DNA of 64,000 nt, taken from NCBI GenBank assembly GCA_038237435.1, contig JBBRYT010000008.1:62001-126000 (forward strand), written 5' to 3'. Of the stretch, positions 26,669-35,793 are shown in pieces. The position numbers were made by a program, and so were the translations under genes. This DNA comes from JACCTI01 sp038237435. Lineage in GTDB: Bacteria > Verrucomicrobiota > Verrucomicrobiia > Chthoniobacterales > UBA10450. The notes beneath the pieces are model-generated. The model worked only from the letters and a program-made list of their open reading frames with translations, had not been told where the DNA came from and did no database searches. Numbering within the stretch: position 1 is the first letter of the stretch; each line of letters begins with the position of its first letter.

Positions 26669-28033
26669 ATGCCTAATTTGGAAACGAAGGCAGACGAGCT
26701 CCATTCGCAAGTGGGCTTTCGTTCTCAGCCGCAGCGGCCCTCACTCTCCGAAGTGCATCGGAGCCTCGTTGTGCCGACCGGAGCGAGTTTCTGGCGCAAG
26801 CTCGTCGCTTTTGCTGGTCCGGGGTTTCTGGTCGCGGTCGGCTACATGGATCCGGGAAATTGGGCGACCGATCTGGCAGGCGGATCGAAGTACAATTTCA
26901 CGCTCCTCTCGGTCATCATGTTGTCGAACCTGATGGCGATTCTCTTGCAGGCGCTCTCGCTCAAACTCGGCATCGTTACAGGTCGCGATCTTGCCCAGGC
27001 TTGTCGCGACCATTACAGCCGGCCGGTTTCGTATTTTCTTTGGTTCGTCTGCGAGTTAGCCATCGCCGCCTGCGATCTGGCGGAGGTGATCGGTTCCGCG
27101 ATTGCGCTGCAACTTCTCTTCGGAATTCCTTTGCTCGTCGGCGTCTGCGTGACCGCGCTGGATGTGCTGATCGTCTTGTTTTTGCAGAACAAAGGCTTTC
27201 GCTACATCGAAGCGCTCGTCATCACGCTCATCGCCGTCATCGGGGGATGTTTTGCCTGGGAATTGATCGCATCCCGGCCGGACTTGTTAGGCATTGCGAA
27301 GGGCTTTCTTCCTGCGCCGCAAATCGTCAGCGATCCGGGCATGCTCTACATCGCCATCGGCATTCTGGGCGCGACCGTCATGCCGCATAATCTATATCTG
27401 CATTCGTCGATCGTGCAGACACGACGCTATGAGTTGAGCTCTTCCGGCAAACGCGAAGCGATCAAGTTCGCCACCATTGATTCAACGCTCGCGCTGATGT
27501 TCGCGCTCTTTATCAATGCGGCGATTTTGATTGTCTCCGCCGCTACGTTTTATTCGCGCGGTCGGAATGACGTCGCGGAAATCCAAGATGCTTACCAACT
27601 ACTGTCGCCCATGCTGGGCGTGACCGGCGCGAGCACGCTCTTCGCGCTTGCGCTGCTGGCTTCCGGGCAAAATTCCACTCTTACCGGAACTCTCGCGGGA
27701 CAAATAGTGATGGAAGGATTTCTCAACATCCGCATGCGGCCGTGGCTGCGTCGCTTGCTCACGCGCGGGATCGCAATCATCCCGGCGATTATCGTGACCT
27801 TGATTTCCGGCGAACACGGAACGACCAACTTGCTTGTGCTCAGTCAAGTGGTGCTGAGTTTACAGTTGAGCTTCGCGGTTTTTCCGCTGGTCATGTTCAC
27901 GAGCAGCAAATTGAAAATGGGTGAATTCGTGAACAGCGCATTGACAAAAAGTCTCGCGTGGTGCGTTGCAGTCGTGATTGCAGCGCTCAACGTTTGGTTG
28001 TTGGTGCAGACATTTCGCGATTGGTTCGCTTAA
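26669..28033 (+). CDS. mntH: Nramp-family divalent metal (Mn2+) transporter
   Basis: The 454-residue protein has about eleven transmembrane helices and the Nramp signatures GYMDPGNWATDLAGGSKYNF (helix 1, Asp-Pro-Gly-Asn metal site) and GATVMPHNLYLHSSIVQTR (helix 6, Met-Pro-His). These segments bind Mn2+ or Fe2+ and move it inward with protons. The divergent MntR gene and the inverted repeats in the shared upstream region support manganese control. The N-terminal tail of about 40 residues is longer than in E. coli MntH. It is followed directly by a UspA gene. Confidence 0.92.
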   Translation: MPNLETKADELHSQVGFRSQPQRPSLSEVHRSLVVPTGASFWRKLVAFAGPGFLVAVGYMDPGNWATDLAGGSKYNFTLLSVIMLSNLMAILLQALSLKLGIVTGRDLAQACRDHYSRPVSYFLWFVCELAIAACDLAEVIGSAIALQLLFGIPLLVGVCVTALDVLIVLFLQNKGFRYIEALVITLIAVIGGCFAWELIASRPDLLGIAKGFLPAPQIVSDPGMLYIAIGILGATVMPHNLYLHSSIVQTRRYELSSSGKREAIKFATIDSTLALMFALFINAAILIVSAATFYSRGRNDVAEIQDAYQLLSPMLGVTGASTLFALALLASGQNSTLTGTLAGQIVMEGFLNIRMRPWLRRLLTRGIAIIPAIIVTLISGEHGTTNLLVLSQVVLSLQLSFAVFPLVMFTSSKLKMGEFVNSALTKSLAWCVAVVIAALNVWLLVQTFRDWFA

Positions 28034-28035
28034 TC

Positions 28036-28461
28036 ATGTATCAAACCATTCTCGTTCCGGTGGAGAATCGCGAAACCGATCGCACCATACTGAAGCATGT
28101 GCGTTCGCTCGCGCGCCTGGCGAAGTCGCGGCTAATGCTGATTCATGTCGCGGACGGATGGGTCGCGCGAAATTATGAGCGGTTGAAACTCCAAGAGAGC
28201 GAAGAGATGAAAGAGGACCGCGAGTATCTGGAAAATCTCGAGCGCGAACTGCAGAGCGAAGGATTTGAAGTCAGCTCGGTTTTGGCGATGGGCGATCCGG
28301 CCGAGCAGATAATCCAGACTGCGAGATCAGCGGGTGCCGATCTCATCGCGATGACCACGCATGGTCACAAATTTCTCCGCGACTTCCTTTACGGCAGCAC
28401 GGCGGACAAGGTGCGTCATGAAGTAGATATCCCGGTGCTGCTCTTGAAGGTGAAGGATTGA
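28036..28461 (+). CDS. UspA-type universal stress protein
   Basis: The start is the ATG at 28036 (MYQTILVPVENRETDRTIL), two bases after the mntH stop. The 141-residue single-domain protein has the ATP-binding-type end GADLIAMTTHGHKFLRDFLY and then GSTADKVRHEVDIPVLLLK, that is the G-2x-G-9x-G(S/T)-like loop. It probably binds ATP and acts in stress survival. Its stop TGA overlaps the TTG start of the next gene, so mntH, this gene and the glycosyltransferase could share a transcript. Confidence 0.85.
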   Translation: MYQTILVPVENRETDRTILKHVRSLARLAKSRLMLIHVADGWVARNYERLKLQESEEMKEDREYLENLERELQSEGFEVSSVLAMGDPAEQIIQTARSAGADLIAMTTHGHKFLRDFLYGSTADKVRHEVDIPVLLLKVKD

Positions 28462-29633
28462 AGACGCTTTTCCTGACGAACGAATATCCGCCGAACGTCT
28501 ACGGCGGGGCAGGGGTGCACGTCGATTATCTCTCGCGCGAATTGGCAAAATTGATACCGATTGAGGTCCGTTGTTTTGGGGAACAAGATTCGCATGACGG
28601 AAACTTGCGCGTGATCGGTTTTGGGTTGGACACGGAAAAGTTCACCTGTCCGAAACCGTTACAATCAGTTTTCGGAGCGGTGCAACGCTGCACGAATTTC
28701 AACACCGTGAATATCGATGCCGATCTCGTGCATTGTCACACATGGTACAGTCACTTCGGCGGAATTTTGGCGAAGATGAATTACGGGATTCCGCTCGTGA
28801 TCACGGTCCATTCGCTCGAGCCGCTGCGGCCGTGGAAGCGTGAACAACTTGGCGGCGGTTATGATTTCACCGTCTGGTTGGAGAAAACCGCGCTCGAAAT
28901 GGCGGACGCGGTCATCGCGGTTTCGGGGGAAACGAAACGCGACATTGAACGTCTCTTCCTAATCAAACCGGAACGTCTGCATGTGATTCATAACGGCATC
29001 GACCTCGACGAGTATCACAAGGTTACGACCACGGAGGCGCTGAAGCGTTATGCCATCGATCCGGCGCGGCCGTTCGTCTTGTTCGTGGGGCGTATCACGC
29101 GACAGAAAGGAATTATTCATCTGATGCACGCCATCGAACATATGGCGGCAGATTTCCAGATTGTGCTTTGCGCGGGCGCCCCCGATACGCCGGAGATCGG
29201 TCGCGAAATGGAAGAGGCCGTGCGGCGTGCGAACGAAAAACACGGCAGCGTGATCTGGATTCGCGAGATGGTTGATAAGCCGACGGTCATCGAGCTGTAT
29301 TCTCAAGCCGCGGTTTTTTGTTGTCCTTCGGTTTACGAGCCGTTCGGAATTATTAATCTGGAAGCGATGGCGTGCGAGACGGCCGTGGTCGCGAGCGCCG
29401 TCGGGGGCATTAAGGAAGTCGTGGTCGATGGCGAAACAGGATTCCTCGTGCAGATGGATCCCGAAAATATGCAAGCATTCGAACGCGGACTTGCTCAACG
29501 CATCAATGAATTCATAGCCAATCCTGAACTCCGCGAAAAATTCGGCCGGGCCGGACGAAAACGCGCCGAAGAAAAATTCAGTTGGAGCGCGATCGCGCAA
29601 CAGACGAAGGCGCTCTACGAGAAGCTGATGTAG
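28458..29633 (+). CDS. GT4-type glycogen synthase-like glycosyltransferase
   Basis: The 391-residue protein starts (TTG at 28458) with MKTLFLTNEYPPNVYGGAGV and has the retaining GT-B/GT4 signature YEPFGIINLEAMACETAVV near the end. The nearest described type is the GT4 'glycogen synthase' of actinobacteria (GlgA/GlgM-like), which makes alpha-1,4-glucan from ADP-glucose or maltose-1-phosphate from ADP-glucose. Donor and product are not decidable from sequence alone. It precedes obg by 8 bases. Confidence 0.75.
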   Translation: MKTLFLTNEYPPNVYGGAGVHVDYLSRELAKLIPIEVRCFGEQDSHDGNLRVIGFGLDTEKFTCPKPLQSVFGAVQRCTNFNTVNIDADLVHCHTWYSHFGGILAKMNYGIPLVITVHSLEPLRPWKREQLGGGYDFTVWLEKTALEMADAVIAVSGETKRDIERLFLIKPERLHVIHNGIDLDEYHKVTTTEALKRYAIDPARPFVLFVGRITRQKGIIHLMHAIEHMAADFQIVLCAGAPDTPEIGREMEEAVRRANEKHGSVIWIREMVDKPTVIELYSQAAVFCCPSVYEPFGIINLEAMACETAVVASAVGGIKEVVVDGETGFLVQMDPENMQAFERGLAQRINEFIANPELREKFGRAGRKRAEEKFSWSAIAQQTKALYEKLM

Positions 29634-29641
29634 CTTCCGGG

Positions 29642-30700
29642 ATGTTCGTCGATCGGATAAAAGTTTTCGCGCAGGCCGGCAGTGGCGGCCGCGGTTGCGT
29701 GAGTTTCCGACGCGAGAAATTTGTTCCGCGCGGTGGTCCCGATGGCGGCGATGGCGGCAAGGGCGGCGATATTATTCTGCGCGCTGATGTTCACACCGAC
29801 AATCTAACGAATCTTTTTTATGAACCGATCATCAAGGCGAAATCGGGTGGACATGGGCAGGGGAAGAAAATGCACGGGCGTGGGGCGCATCCGAAAATCG
29901 TGAAGGTGCCAGTGGGAACGATGGTTTATAGCACTAACGAGAGCCGTGAAGCTACCGGCCAGCTCGCGGACCTGACGAACGACGGTGAAGAATTCGTGCT
30001 GTGCCTAGGCGGGAAAGGCGGGAAGGGGAACGTCCATTTCAAGAGTTCTCGCAACCGGGCGCCGATTCAGTTCACCGAAGGCGAGGAAGGGGAACAAGGC
30101 GATTTTCTTTTCGAACTCCGCACGATTGCGGACGCGGGGCTGGTTGGTTACCCGAATGCGGGCAAGTCGACTTTGTTAGGTAAACTTTCCGCGGCGCATC
30201 CGAAGGTGGCGGCCTACCCGTTCACTACCTTGCGACCCAGCGTCGGTGTGGTGGAGTTCGACGAATATTCTCGCGCGACGATCGCGGATATTCCCGGGCT
30301 GATCGAAGGTGCGCATCGCAACATTGGGCTCGGTCACGATTTCCTGCGGCACATCACACGTTGCCGTTATTTGCTTTTCGTCGTTGACGTCGCGGGCAGC
30401 GAAGGTCGGCATCCGATCGAGGACCTGCAGAGTTTGCGGCGCGAAATCGATCTCTACGATCCGCAATTATCAAAACGGCCATGGTCCATCGTCGCCAACA
30501 AGATCGATCTCGACAGCAGTGCGGAAAATGTTGAGGCGATCCGTCAACGCTTCGCGTCCACCAAAGTCATTCCGATTTCGGCGCAACACGGCGAAGGCAT
30601 CAACGAATTGAAACAACATCTTGCCAGCTGGCTCAGCGCAGACTTGATTTCGCAAGATGCAGGAACAAAAGGGGAACCTGTAAGCGCCGGGCTAACGTAA
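29642..30700 (+). CDS. obg: Obg-family ribosome-associated GTPase
   Basis: The start is the ATG at 29642 (MFVDRIKVFAQAGSGGRGCV), the canonical Obg N-terminus. The 352-residue protein has the glycine-rich Obg domain (residues 1-157), then the G domain with GLVGYPNAGKSTLLGKL (G1), a switch segment ending FTTLRPSVGVV, DIPGLIEGAH (G3) and NKIDLD (G4). Obg GTPases act in 50S assembly and stringent control. There is no long C-terminal OCT domain; the last residues form a short tail. Confidence 0.95.
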   Translation: MFVDRIKVFAQAGSGGRGCVSFRREKFVPRGGPDGGDGGKGGDIILRADVHTDNLTNLFYEPIIKAKSGGHGQGKKMHGRGAHPKIVKVPVGTMVYSTNESREATGQLADLTNDGEEFVLCLGGKGGKGNVHFKSSRNRAPIQFTEGEEGEQGDFLFELRTIADAGLVGYPNAGKSTLLGKLSAAHPKVAAYPFTTLRPSVGVVEFDEYSRATIADIPGLIEGAHRNIGLGHDFLRHITRCRYLLFVVDVAGSEGRHPIEDLQSLRREIDLYDPQLSKRPWSIVANKIDLDSSAENVEAIRQRFASTKVIPISAQHGEGINELKQHLASWLSADLISQDAGTKGEPVSAGLT

Positions 30701-30735
30701 CGACGGTTGAAAAGCTAATCGCGCCGAAAAACTTT

Positions 30736-31962
30736 ATGCCCGAACCGGTCGTTGCGAGCTACTGCACTACGTTTCTCAAACGCGAGATGCTGCACATTTA
30801 CCGGCAGGTCTCGTCGCTGCAGAATTATCGCACCTTCGTCATGACGAAGGCGGTGCAGAACGCGGAGTTGTTTCCGTTTCGCGACATCGAACTCATTCCG
30901 GAGCCTGGAATTAATCCAATTCGTCATGGTTGGCTGAAGTTCGTCAAGCGCCGTCCGCCGATTGTTTATCGCGGCGAATATCAAATGCTCGCGCGTCTCC
31001 TGGAACGCCGCGGCGCGGACCTGATGCACATTTATTTCGGACACACCGGCACGCATTTGCAGCCGTTCATCGAGCGCTGGGACAAACCGTGCGTGGTTTC
31101 ATTCCACGGCGCGGATGTGGCGAAGAAAATCGACATCCGTGATTACACCGCGAAGTTAAGAAAACTTTTCGACTCGGTCCCGCTGGTTCTGGCGCGTTCG
31201 CGATCGCTCGCGGATCGACTTGTTAGTCTGGGATGTGCCCCCGAAAAACTGCGCATTAACCGCACCGGATTGCCCTTGCAGGATTTTCCTTATATCCGAC
31301 GCGAGGCTCCGGCGAATGGGAACTGGCGTTTCTTGCAAGCGTGTCGGCTGATTCCCAAAAAAGGTGTCGCGACGACACTCTGCGCCTTCGCGATTTTTCA
31401 GAAACGGTTTCCCAAAGCGGAGCTGGCCATCGCGGGCAAAGGACCGCTCCAACCACACTTGGAGGAACTCGCGGAAGAGTTGGGGATCAGCGGCAAAGTT
31501 CATTTTCACGGCTTCGTCTCGCAGACGGAGTTGCTCGATCTTTACGCGCAAGCGCATCTCTTTCTTCATCCGAGCGAAACGCCGCCCGATGAAAACCAGG
31601 AGGGAATTCCAAATTCGATCCTAGAGGCGATGGCGACCGGTCTGCCAGTTGCGGCGACCAGGCACGGTGGAATTCCGGAAGCGATCGAACATGGACGGAG
31701 CGGATTGCTGGTCGAGGAACGCGACTTCGAAGCGCTCGCTAATGCCATGCAGGAAATCACGCGCTCCGCAGTTACATTTCGCGAAATGGGATTGCTCGGC
31801 CGCGAATACGTCGCGGCTAATTTTGAGCAGGGCGCGCAAATTCGTCAGCTCGAAATGCATTACGGCGAAACGGTTGCCTTGACCGCTGCGCGGCAGCGGG
31901 AACCAGCAGTTGCACGGCGACAAATTGCACACTCTTTCGCCGAGCAGGTGCCGGTGAAATAG
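30736..31962 (+). CDS. GT4 glycosyltransferase, WcaL/colanic-acid type
   Basis: The 408-residue GT-B enzyme carries an N-terminal acceptor domain (MHIYFGHTGTHLQPFIERW) and the GT4 nucleotide-sugar signature ILEAMATGLPVAATRHGGIP with its conserved Glu pair. The GADLMHIYFG and FHGADVAKK segments resemble WcaL/AmsK-type exopolysaccharide glycosyltransferases. It is probably cytosolic and adds a sugar to a lipid-linked intermediate. No other polysaccharide gene is adjacent; ATP synthase genes follow. Confidence 0.8.
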   Translation: MPEPVVASYCTTFLKREMLHIYRQVSSLQNYRTFVMTKAVQNAELFPFRDIELIPEPGINPIRHGWLKFVKRRPPIVYRGEYQMLARLLERRGADLMHIYFGHTGTHLQPFIERWDKPCVVSFHGADVAKKIDIRDYTAKLRKLFDSVPLVLARSRSLADRLVSLGCAPEKLRINRTGLPLQDFPYIRREAPANGNWRFLQACRLIPKKGVATTLCAFAIFQKRFPKAELAIAGKGPLQPHLEELAEELGISGKVHFHGFVSQTELLDLYAQAHLFLHPSETPPDENQEGIPNSILEAMATGLPVAATRHGGIPEAIEHGRSGLLVEERDFEALANAMQEITRSAVTFREMGLLGREYVAANFEQGAQIRQLEMHYGETVALTAARQREPAVARRQIAHSFAEQVPVK

Positions 31963-32118
31963 CATTTGTTAGGCAAAACATTCCCGCGCGAAAATAGTCT
32001 CTTGTCAGCGCGATAAAATTCGCTTTGGTAAGCCGGCGTTAGCGTTTCTTTTGCGAGTGCGTGGTCTCTGCGACCAGCGCCTCGGCGATTAGCAAAAGAA
32101 CGCTGCTTCCTTAACCAA

Positions 32119-33030
32119 ATGTCGCTTCGTTTTCTTTTAATTCCGGCTTTGGCGCTCGCGCTCTTCGGCGCGGCTCCGCTGCCCGCCTTCGCCGCGGAAA
32201 CGGCCGAAGGGCATGCCGCGACGGAAGAACATCATCTTCCACTTAAGCCGCCGGTGTTATTTCAGATCGGACAATTCACCATCACGAATTCCATGGTCGT
32301 AACGTGGTTCGTCGCGGCTGGAATTATTTTGCTCGCCCAATTAGCGACGCGCAAAATTCAAAAAATTCCCAGCGGTCTACAGAATTTTTGGGAATGGATG
32401 GTCGAGAGTCTCTACAATTTTCTCGAAGGAATGATCGGCAGCGCGTTGGTCAAAAAAACCTTTTGGTTCTTCGCCACCATTTTCATTTTCATCCTCTCAC
32501 TGAATTGGTTCGGCCTTCTGCCCGGCGTCGGGACCATCGGCTGGGGACATCCGAGCGCGGGTGGATTTGAAGTCACTGCGCCTTTGTTGCGAGGCGCGAA
32601 TGCAGATTTGAATCTCACGGGCGCGATGGCCTGCACGTTTTTCGCTTGTTGGTGCGTATGGGCAGTGCAGGCGAACGGTTTCGGCGGCGTGATCATGCAT
32701 CTCTTCGGGCCGAAAGGCGAAACCACTGGCGTTTTGAAGGTGCTGATGATTTTCATTTTCTTCATCGTCGGCTGGCTGGAAGTGGTTTCGATTTTGTTTC
32801 GCCCGATTTCACTGAGCTTCCGACTTTTTGGGAACATCTACGCAGGCGAAATCATGCTCGAATCGATGAGTCACATGGTGCCGTCGCTCGCCTGGTTGAT
32901 TCCAATTCCATTCTATTTTCTTGAGCTGCTCGTCGGCTTTGTGCAGGCGCTGGTCTTTATGCTTTTGACCGCGGTTTTCACACTGCTCATCGCTTCACAC
33001 GAAGGAGGGCACGAGACGGCTCAGCATTAA
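32119..33030 (+). CDS. atpB: ATP synthase F0 subunit a
   Basis: The 303-residue protein has a signal-like N-terminus (MSLRFLLIPALALALFGAA), a His-rich linker and five to six transmembrane helices. The key helix includes SLSFRLFGNIYAGEIML, with the essential Arg that faces the c-ring. It is the first gene of the atp cluster, whose order B-E-F-H-A-G-D-C is standard; there is no atpI. The intergenic stretch before it (31963-32118) contains the variant word TTGTTAGG at 31966 but no promoter I can name. Confidence 0.93.
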   Translation: MSLRFLLIPALALALFGAAPLPAFAAETAEGHAATEEHHLPLKPPVLFQIGQFTITNSMVVTWFVAAGIILLAQLATRKIQKIPSGLQNFWEWMVESLYNFLEGMIGSALVKKTFWFFATIFIFILSLNWFGLLPGVGTIGWGHPSAGGFEVTAPLLRGANADLNLTGAMACTFFACWCVWAVQANGFGGVIMHLFGPKGETTGVLKVLMIFIFFIVGWLEVVSILFRPISLSFRLFGNIYAGEIMLESMSHMVPSLAWLIPIPFYFLELLVGFVQALVFMLLTAVFTLLIASHEGGHETAQH

Positions 33031-33092
33031 AATTTTGGCCATATGACCGTGGTTCCCGCGGAGTGGCCGAAGTAACAAACCAAGAAAAAAAT

Positions 33093-33308
33093 ATGATATT
33101 ACCAATGTTAGCGGAAATCGGCGGAAGCATTCACGTGGGACTCGCGGCTCTCGGCGCGGCCATCGGCGTAGGATTGATCGGCATGGGCGCGGCCTCCGCG
33201 GTCGGTCGCAATCCCGGCGCGGCCACTCCGATTTTAGTGCAGGCGATTCTCGCCATCGCGCTCGCGGAAGCGATCGTGTTCTACGCGCTCTTCCTCGTGC
33301 CTAAATAA
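33093..33308 (+). CDS. atpE: ATP synthase F0 subunit c
   Basis: The 71-residue version from the ATG at 33093 is a typical two-helix hairpin: a glycine-rich helix 1 (LAALGAAIGVGLIGMGAASA), the polar loop GRNPGA, and helix 2 with the ion-binding Glu in AIALAEAIVFYALFLV. The absence of a Gln in helix 1 argues for proton rather than sodium coupling. A GTG at 33063 in the same frame would add ten residues; I prefer the ATG because the extension is not membrane-like. Confidence 0.92.
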   Translation: MILPMLAEIGGSIHVGLAALGAAIGVGLIGMGAASAVGRNPGAATPILVQAILAIALAEAIVFYALFLVPK

Positions 33309-33309
33309 T

Positions 33310-33834
33310 ATGCTCGCGGCCATCACCGACATCGCTCGCGACACGGGAGCGACCTTCGGATTCGATCTGAAGATGTTTCTCTCGCAAGTTGTGAGCTTCG
33401 TCATTGTTGCGTTGCTGCTGCGGAAGTTTGCCTATAAGCCGATTCTCGCCGTCCTGGAAAAACGACGCGAGCAAATCGCGGAAGCGCAACTGAATTCCGA
33501 GAAGATCAAGCAGCAGCTCGCGGAAGCGGAGCAGCGTTATCAGGAGATCCTGGCCAAAGCGAATGCGCAGGCGCAAAAGATGATCGACGAAGCGCGCGAA
33601 AGCGCAGGCTTGGTTGCCGATCGCAAGGAGCAGGAAGCAATTGCCACGGCAGAACAAATCGTGGCCAAAGCGCACGAAGCGACGCAACTGGAACGTGAAC
33701 GCACCATGACGGAATTGAAGCGCGAGCTCGGTCGCCTGGTGGTGAACACTACGGCGAAAGTGACTGGCAAAGTTTTAACGAGCGACGATCAGCGTCGCTT
33801 GCAGGAAGAAGCTTCGCGGCAGATCGCTGCCTAA
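33310..33834 (+). CDS. atpF: ATP synthase F0 subunit b
   Basis: The 174-residue protein has one N-terminal membrane helix (FLSQVVSFVIVALLLRKFAY), then the long charged coiled coil typical of the b stalk, beginning KPILAVLEKRREQIAEAQL. It links F0 to F1 through delta. It starts one base after the atpE stop. Its own stop is the TAA inside the iterated word GCCTAACGAATG, which is immediately repeated before atpH. Confidence 0.93.
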   Translation: MLAAITDIARDTGATFGFDLKMFLSQVVSFVIVALLLRKFAYKPILAVLEKRREQIAEAQLNSEKIKQQLAEAEQRYQEILAKANAQAQKMIDEARESAGLVADRKEQEAIATAEQIVAKAHEATQLERERTMTELKRELGRLVVNTTAKVTGKVLTSDDQRRLQEEASRQIAA

Positions 33835-33848
33835 CGAATGCCTAACGA
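33830..33848. repeat. Tandem copies of CCTAACGA between atpF and atpH
   Basis: CCTAACGAATG at 33830-33840 is directly followed by CCTAACGAATG at 33841-33851. The first copy provides the atpF stop codon (TAA) and the second abuts the atpH start ATG at 33849. This is the only direct tandem of the iterated word in the window. Confidence 0.8.
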
Positions 33849-34241
33849 ATGAAGATCAACAAGGAAACGCGCCAGCTCGCCAAGGGACTGCTGCGCTCCA
33901 GCTTTACTGACGGACGGCTGGATAACGGGCGGATCAGTTCGCTCGTGAAATCGTTGATCGAAAAGAAACCGCGCAATTACATCAAGGTGCTCGACGCCTA
34001 CAAACGTCTCCTGCGCCTCGAAGTGGAGAAATGCACCGCCACCATCGAAAGCGCGAGTGAGCTGCAACCGGAGGCGGCGCGCGAGATTATCGATAACCTG
34101 AAGCGAAAATACGGCGCTGATTTGAATCCGCGTTTCGTGACGAACCCCGACTTGTTAGGCGGAATGCGCATCCGCGTGGGTAGCGACGTTTGGGACAGCA
34201 GCGTGCGCAATCGATTGCAGCGACTTCAGCAACAACTTTAA
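33849..34241 (+). CDS. atpH: ATP synthase F1 subunit delta (short form)
   Basis: Position in the atp order and the C-terminal half identify this as subunit delta: PEAAREIIDNLKRKYGADLNP and then the conserved PDLLGGMRIRVGSDVWDSSV strand. With 130 residues it is much shorter than the usual 175-180; the N-terminal six-helix domain that binds alpha subunits looks reduced. The ATG at 33838 is in another frame, so 33849 is the start. Confidence 0.85.
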   Translation: MKINKETRQLAKGLLRSSFTDGRLDNGRISSLVKSLIEKKPRNYIKVLDAYKRLLRLEVEKCTATIESASELQPEAAREIIDNLKRKYGADLNPRFVTNPDLLGGMRIRVGSDVWDSSVRNRLQRLQQQL

Positions 34242-34254
34242 GACCTAAGAAATT

Positions 34255-35790
34255 ATGAGCAGCATCCTGGAAGAAATCGAAACGCAAATCGCGGGACTGA
34301 AGACCTCGACGAGCAAGAGCAACGTCGGCGTCGTCCGAGAAACTGGTGACGGGGTCGCGCGCATTGAAGGATTGAGCGACGTGATGTTGAACGAGATGAT
34401 CGAATTCTCGAGCGGCGTTTTCGGACTCGCGCTCAACCTCGAAGAAACGGAAGTCGGCGCCATTCTTCTCGGAGACACGACCCAGGTAATGGAGGGCGAC
34501 GAAGCTCGCACCACCGGCAAGCTGCTTCAGGTTCCTGTCGGCAAAGGTTTGTTGGGCCGCGTGGTTAATACGCTCGGCCAACCGCTCGACGGCAAAGGTC
34601 CGATTAAATCCGAGATTTCTTATCCGGTCGAAAAAATCGCGCCCGGCGTCATCAAACGTAAGAGCGTCAGCCAACCGGTGCAGACCGGCATCATGGCGAT
34701 CGACGCGATGATTCCTATCGGTCGCGGTCAGCGCGAGCTGATCATCGGCGATCGCGCGACCGGCAAAACAGTGATCGGACTGGACACGATCATCAGCCAG
34801 GCGCGTCTGAACAAGGCCGGCGAAGACGGAAAACTGAAAGATTTTCGTCCGCTCTATTGTATCTACGTTGCGATCGGTCAGAAGAATTCGAATGTCGCGC
34901 GCGCAGTCGCGGTGCTCGAAGCGAACGGCGCGATGCCTTACACGACGATCGTTTCGGCTCCTGCATCCGACACCGCGACGAATCAATATCTCGCACCGTT
35001 CGCCGGCGCGGCCATGGGCGAATGGTTCATGGATAACGGCATGGATGCGCTCATCATCTATGACGATCTTTCCAAGCATGCGGTCGCGTATCGCCAGGTC
35101 TCGTTAGTCTTGAAACGTCCTTCGGGACGCGAAGCTTATCCGGGCGACGTCTTCTATCTGCATTCGCGGCTGCTCGAACGCAGCGCGCGAGTGACTGAAG
35201 AAGCGGGCGGCGGTTCACTAACGGCGTTGCCGATTATCGAAACGCAGGCCGGCGACGTGTCGGCCTACATTCCGACAAACGTCATCTCAATTACCGACGG
35301 ACAGATTTATCTCGAGACTGATTTGTTCTATCAAGGTGTGCGCCCCGCGATTTCCGTGGGTCTTTCGGTCAGCCGTGTCGGTTCGGCGGCGCAGATCAAG
35401 GCGATCAAACAAGTTGCCGGCAAAATCAAACTCGACCTTGCGCAGTTCCGCGAGCTCGCAGCCTTTGCGCAGTTCGGTTCGGATTTGGATGCGGCCACGA
35501 AAGCGCGACTCGATCGCGGCCAGCGCATCGTCGAGTTGTTCAAGCAAGGCCAATACAACCCGATCCCGGTCGAGGAACAGGCGGCGGTCCTTTGGGCGAT
35601 GCAGAACGGTTATCTCGATTCAGTTCCGGTCGAGAAGGTGAAGCAGTTTCAGGTGAAACTGCAGGATTACCTCCGCACGCGGAAGGAAAGTGTGCTGAAC
35701 TCTATTCTCGCGAAGAAGGCATTCGATAAAGATCTCGAAGGCGAACTAGCTGCCGCGCTCGACGAATTCAAATCCAGCAATCCGGTCTAA
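34255..35790 (+). CDS. atpA: ATP synthase F1 subunit alpha
   Basis: The 511-residue protein has the noncatalytic nucleotide site with P-loop GDRATGKTVI near residue 170, an N-terminal beta barrel, and the signature PAISVGLSVSRVGSAAQ near residue 365. Length and motifs are normal for the family. It starts 13 bases after atpH. Its stop is the TAA in GTCTAACGAATG, whose ATG is the atpG start. Confidence 0.96.
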   Translation: MSSILEEIETQIAGLKTSTSKSNVGVVRETGDGVARIEGLSDVMLNEMIEFSSGVFGLALNLEETEVGAILLGDTTQVMEGDEARTTGKLLQVPVGKGLLGRVVNTLGQPLDGKGPIKSEISYPVEKIAPGVIKRKSVSQPVQTGIMAIDAMIPIGRGQRELIIGDRATGKTVIGLDTIISQARLNKAGEDGKLKDFRPLYCIYVAIGQKNSNVARAVAVLEANGAMPYTTIVSAPASDTATNQYLAPFAGAAMGEWFMDNGMDALIIYDDLSKHAVAYRQVSLVLKRPSGREAYPGDVFYLHSRLLERSARVTEEAGGGSLTALPIIETQAGDVSAYIPTNVISITDGQIYLETDLFYQGVRPAISVGLSVSRVGSAAQIKAIKQVAGKIKLDLAQFRELAAFAQFGSDLDAATKARLDRGQRIVELFKQGQYNPIPVEEQAAVLWAMQNGYLDSVPVEKVKQFQVKLQDYLRTRKESVLNSILAKKAFDKDLEGELAAALDEFKSSNPV

Positions 35791-35793
35791 CGA

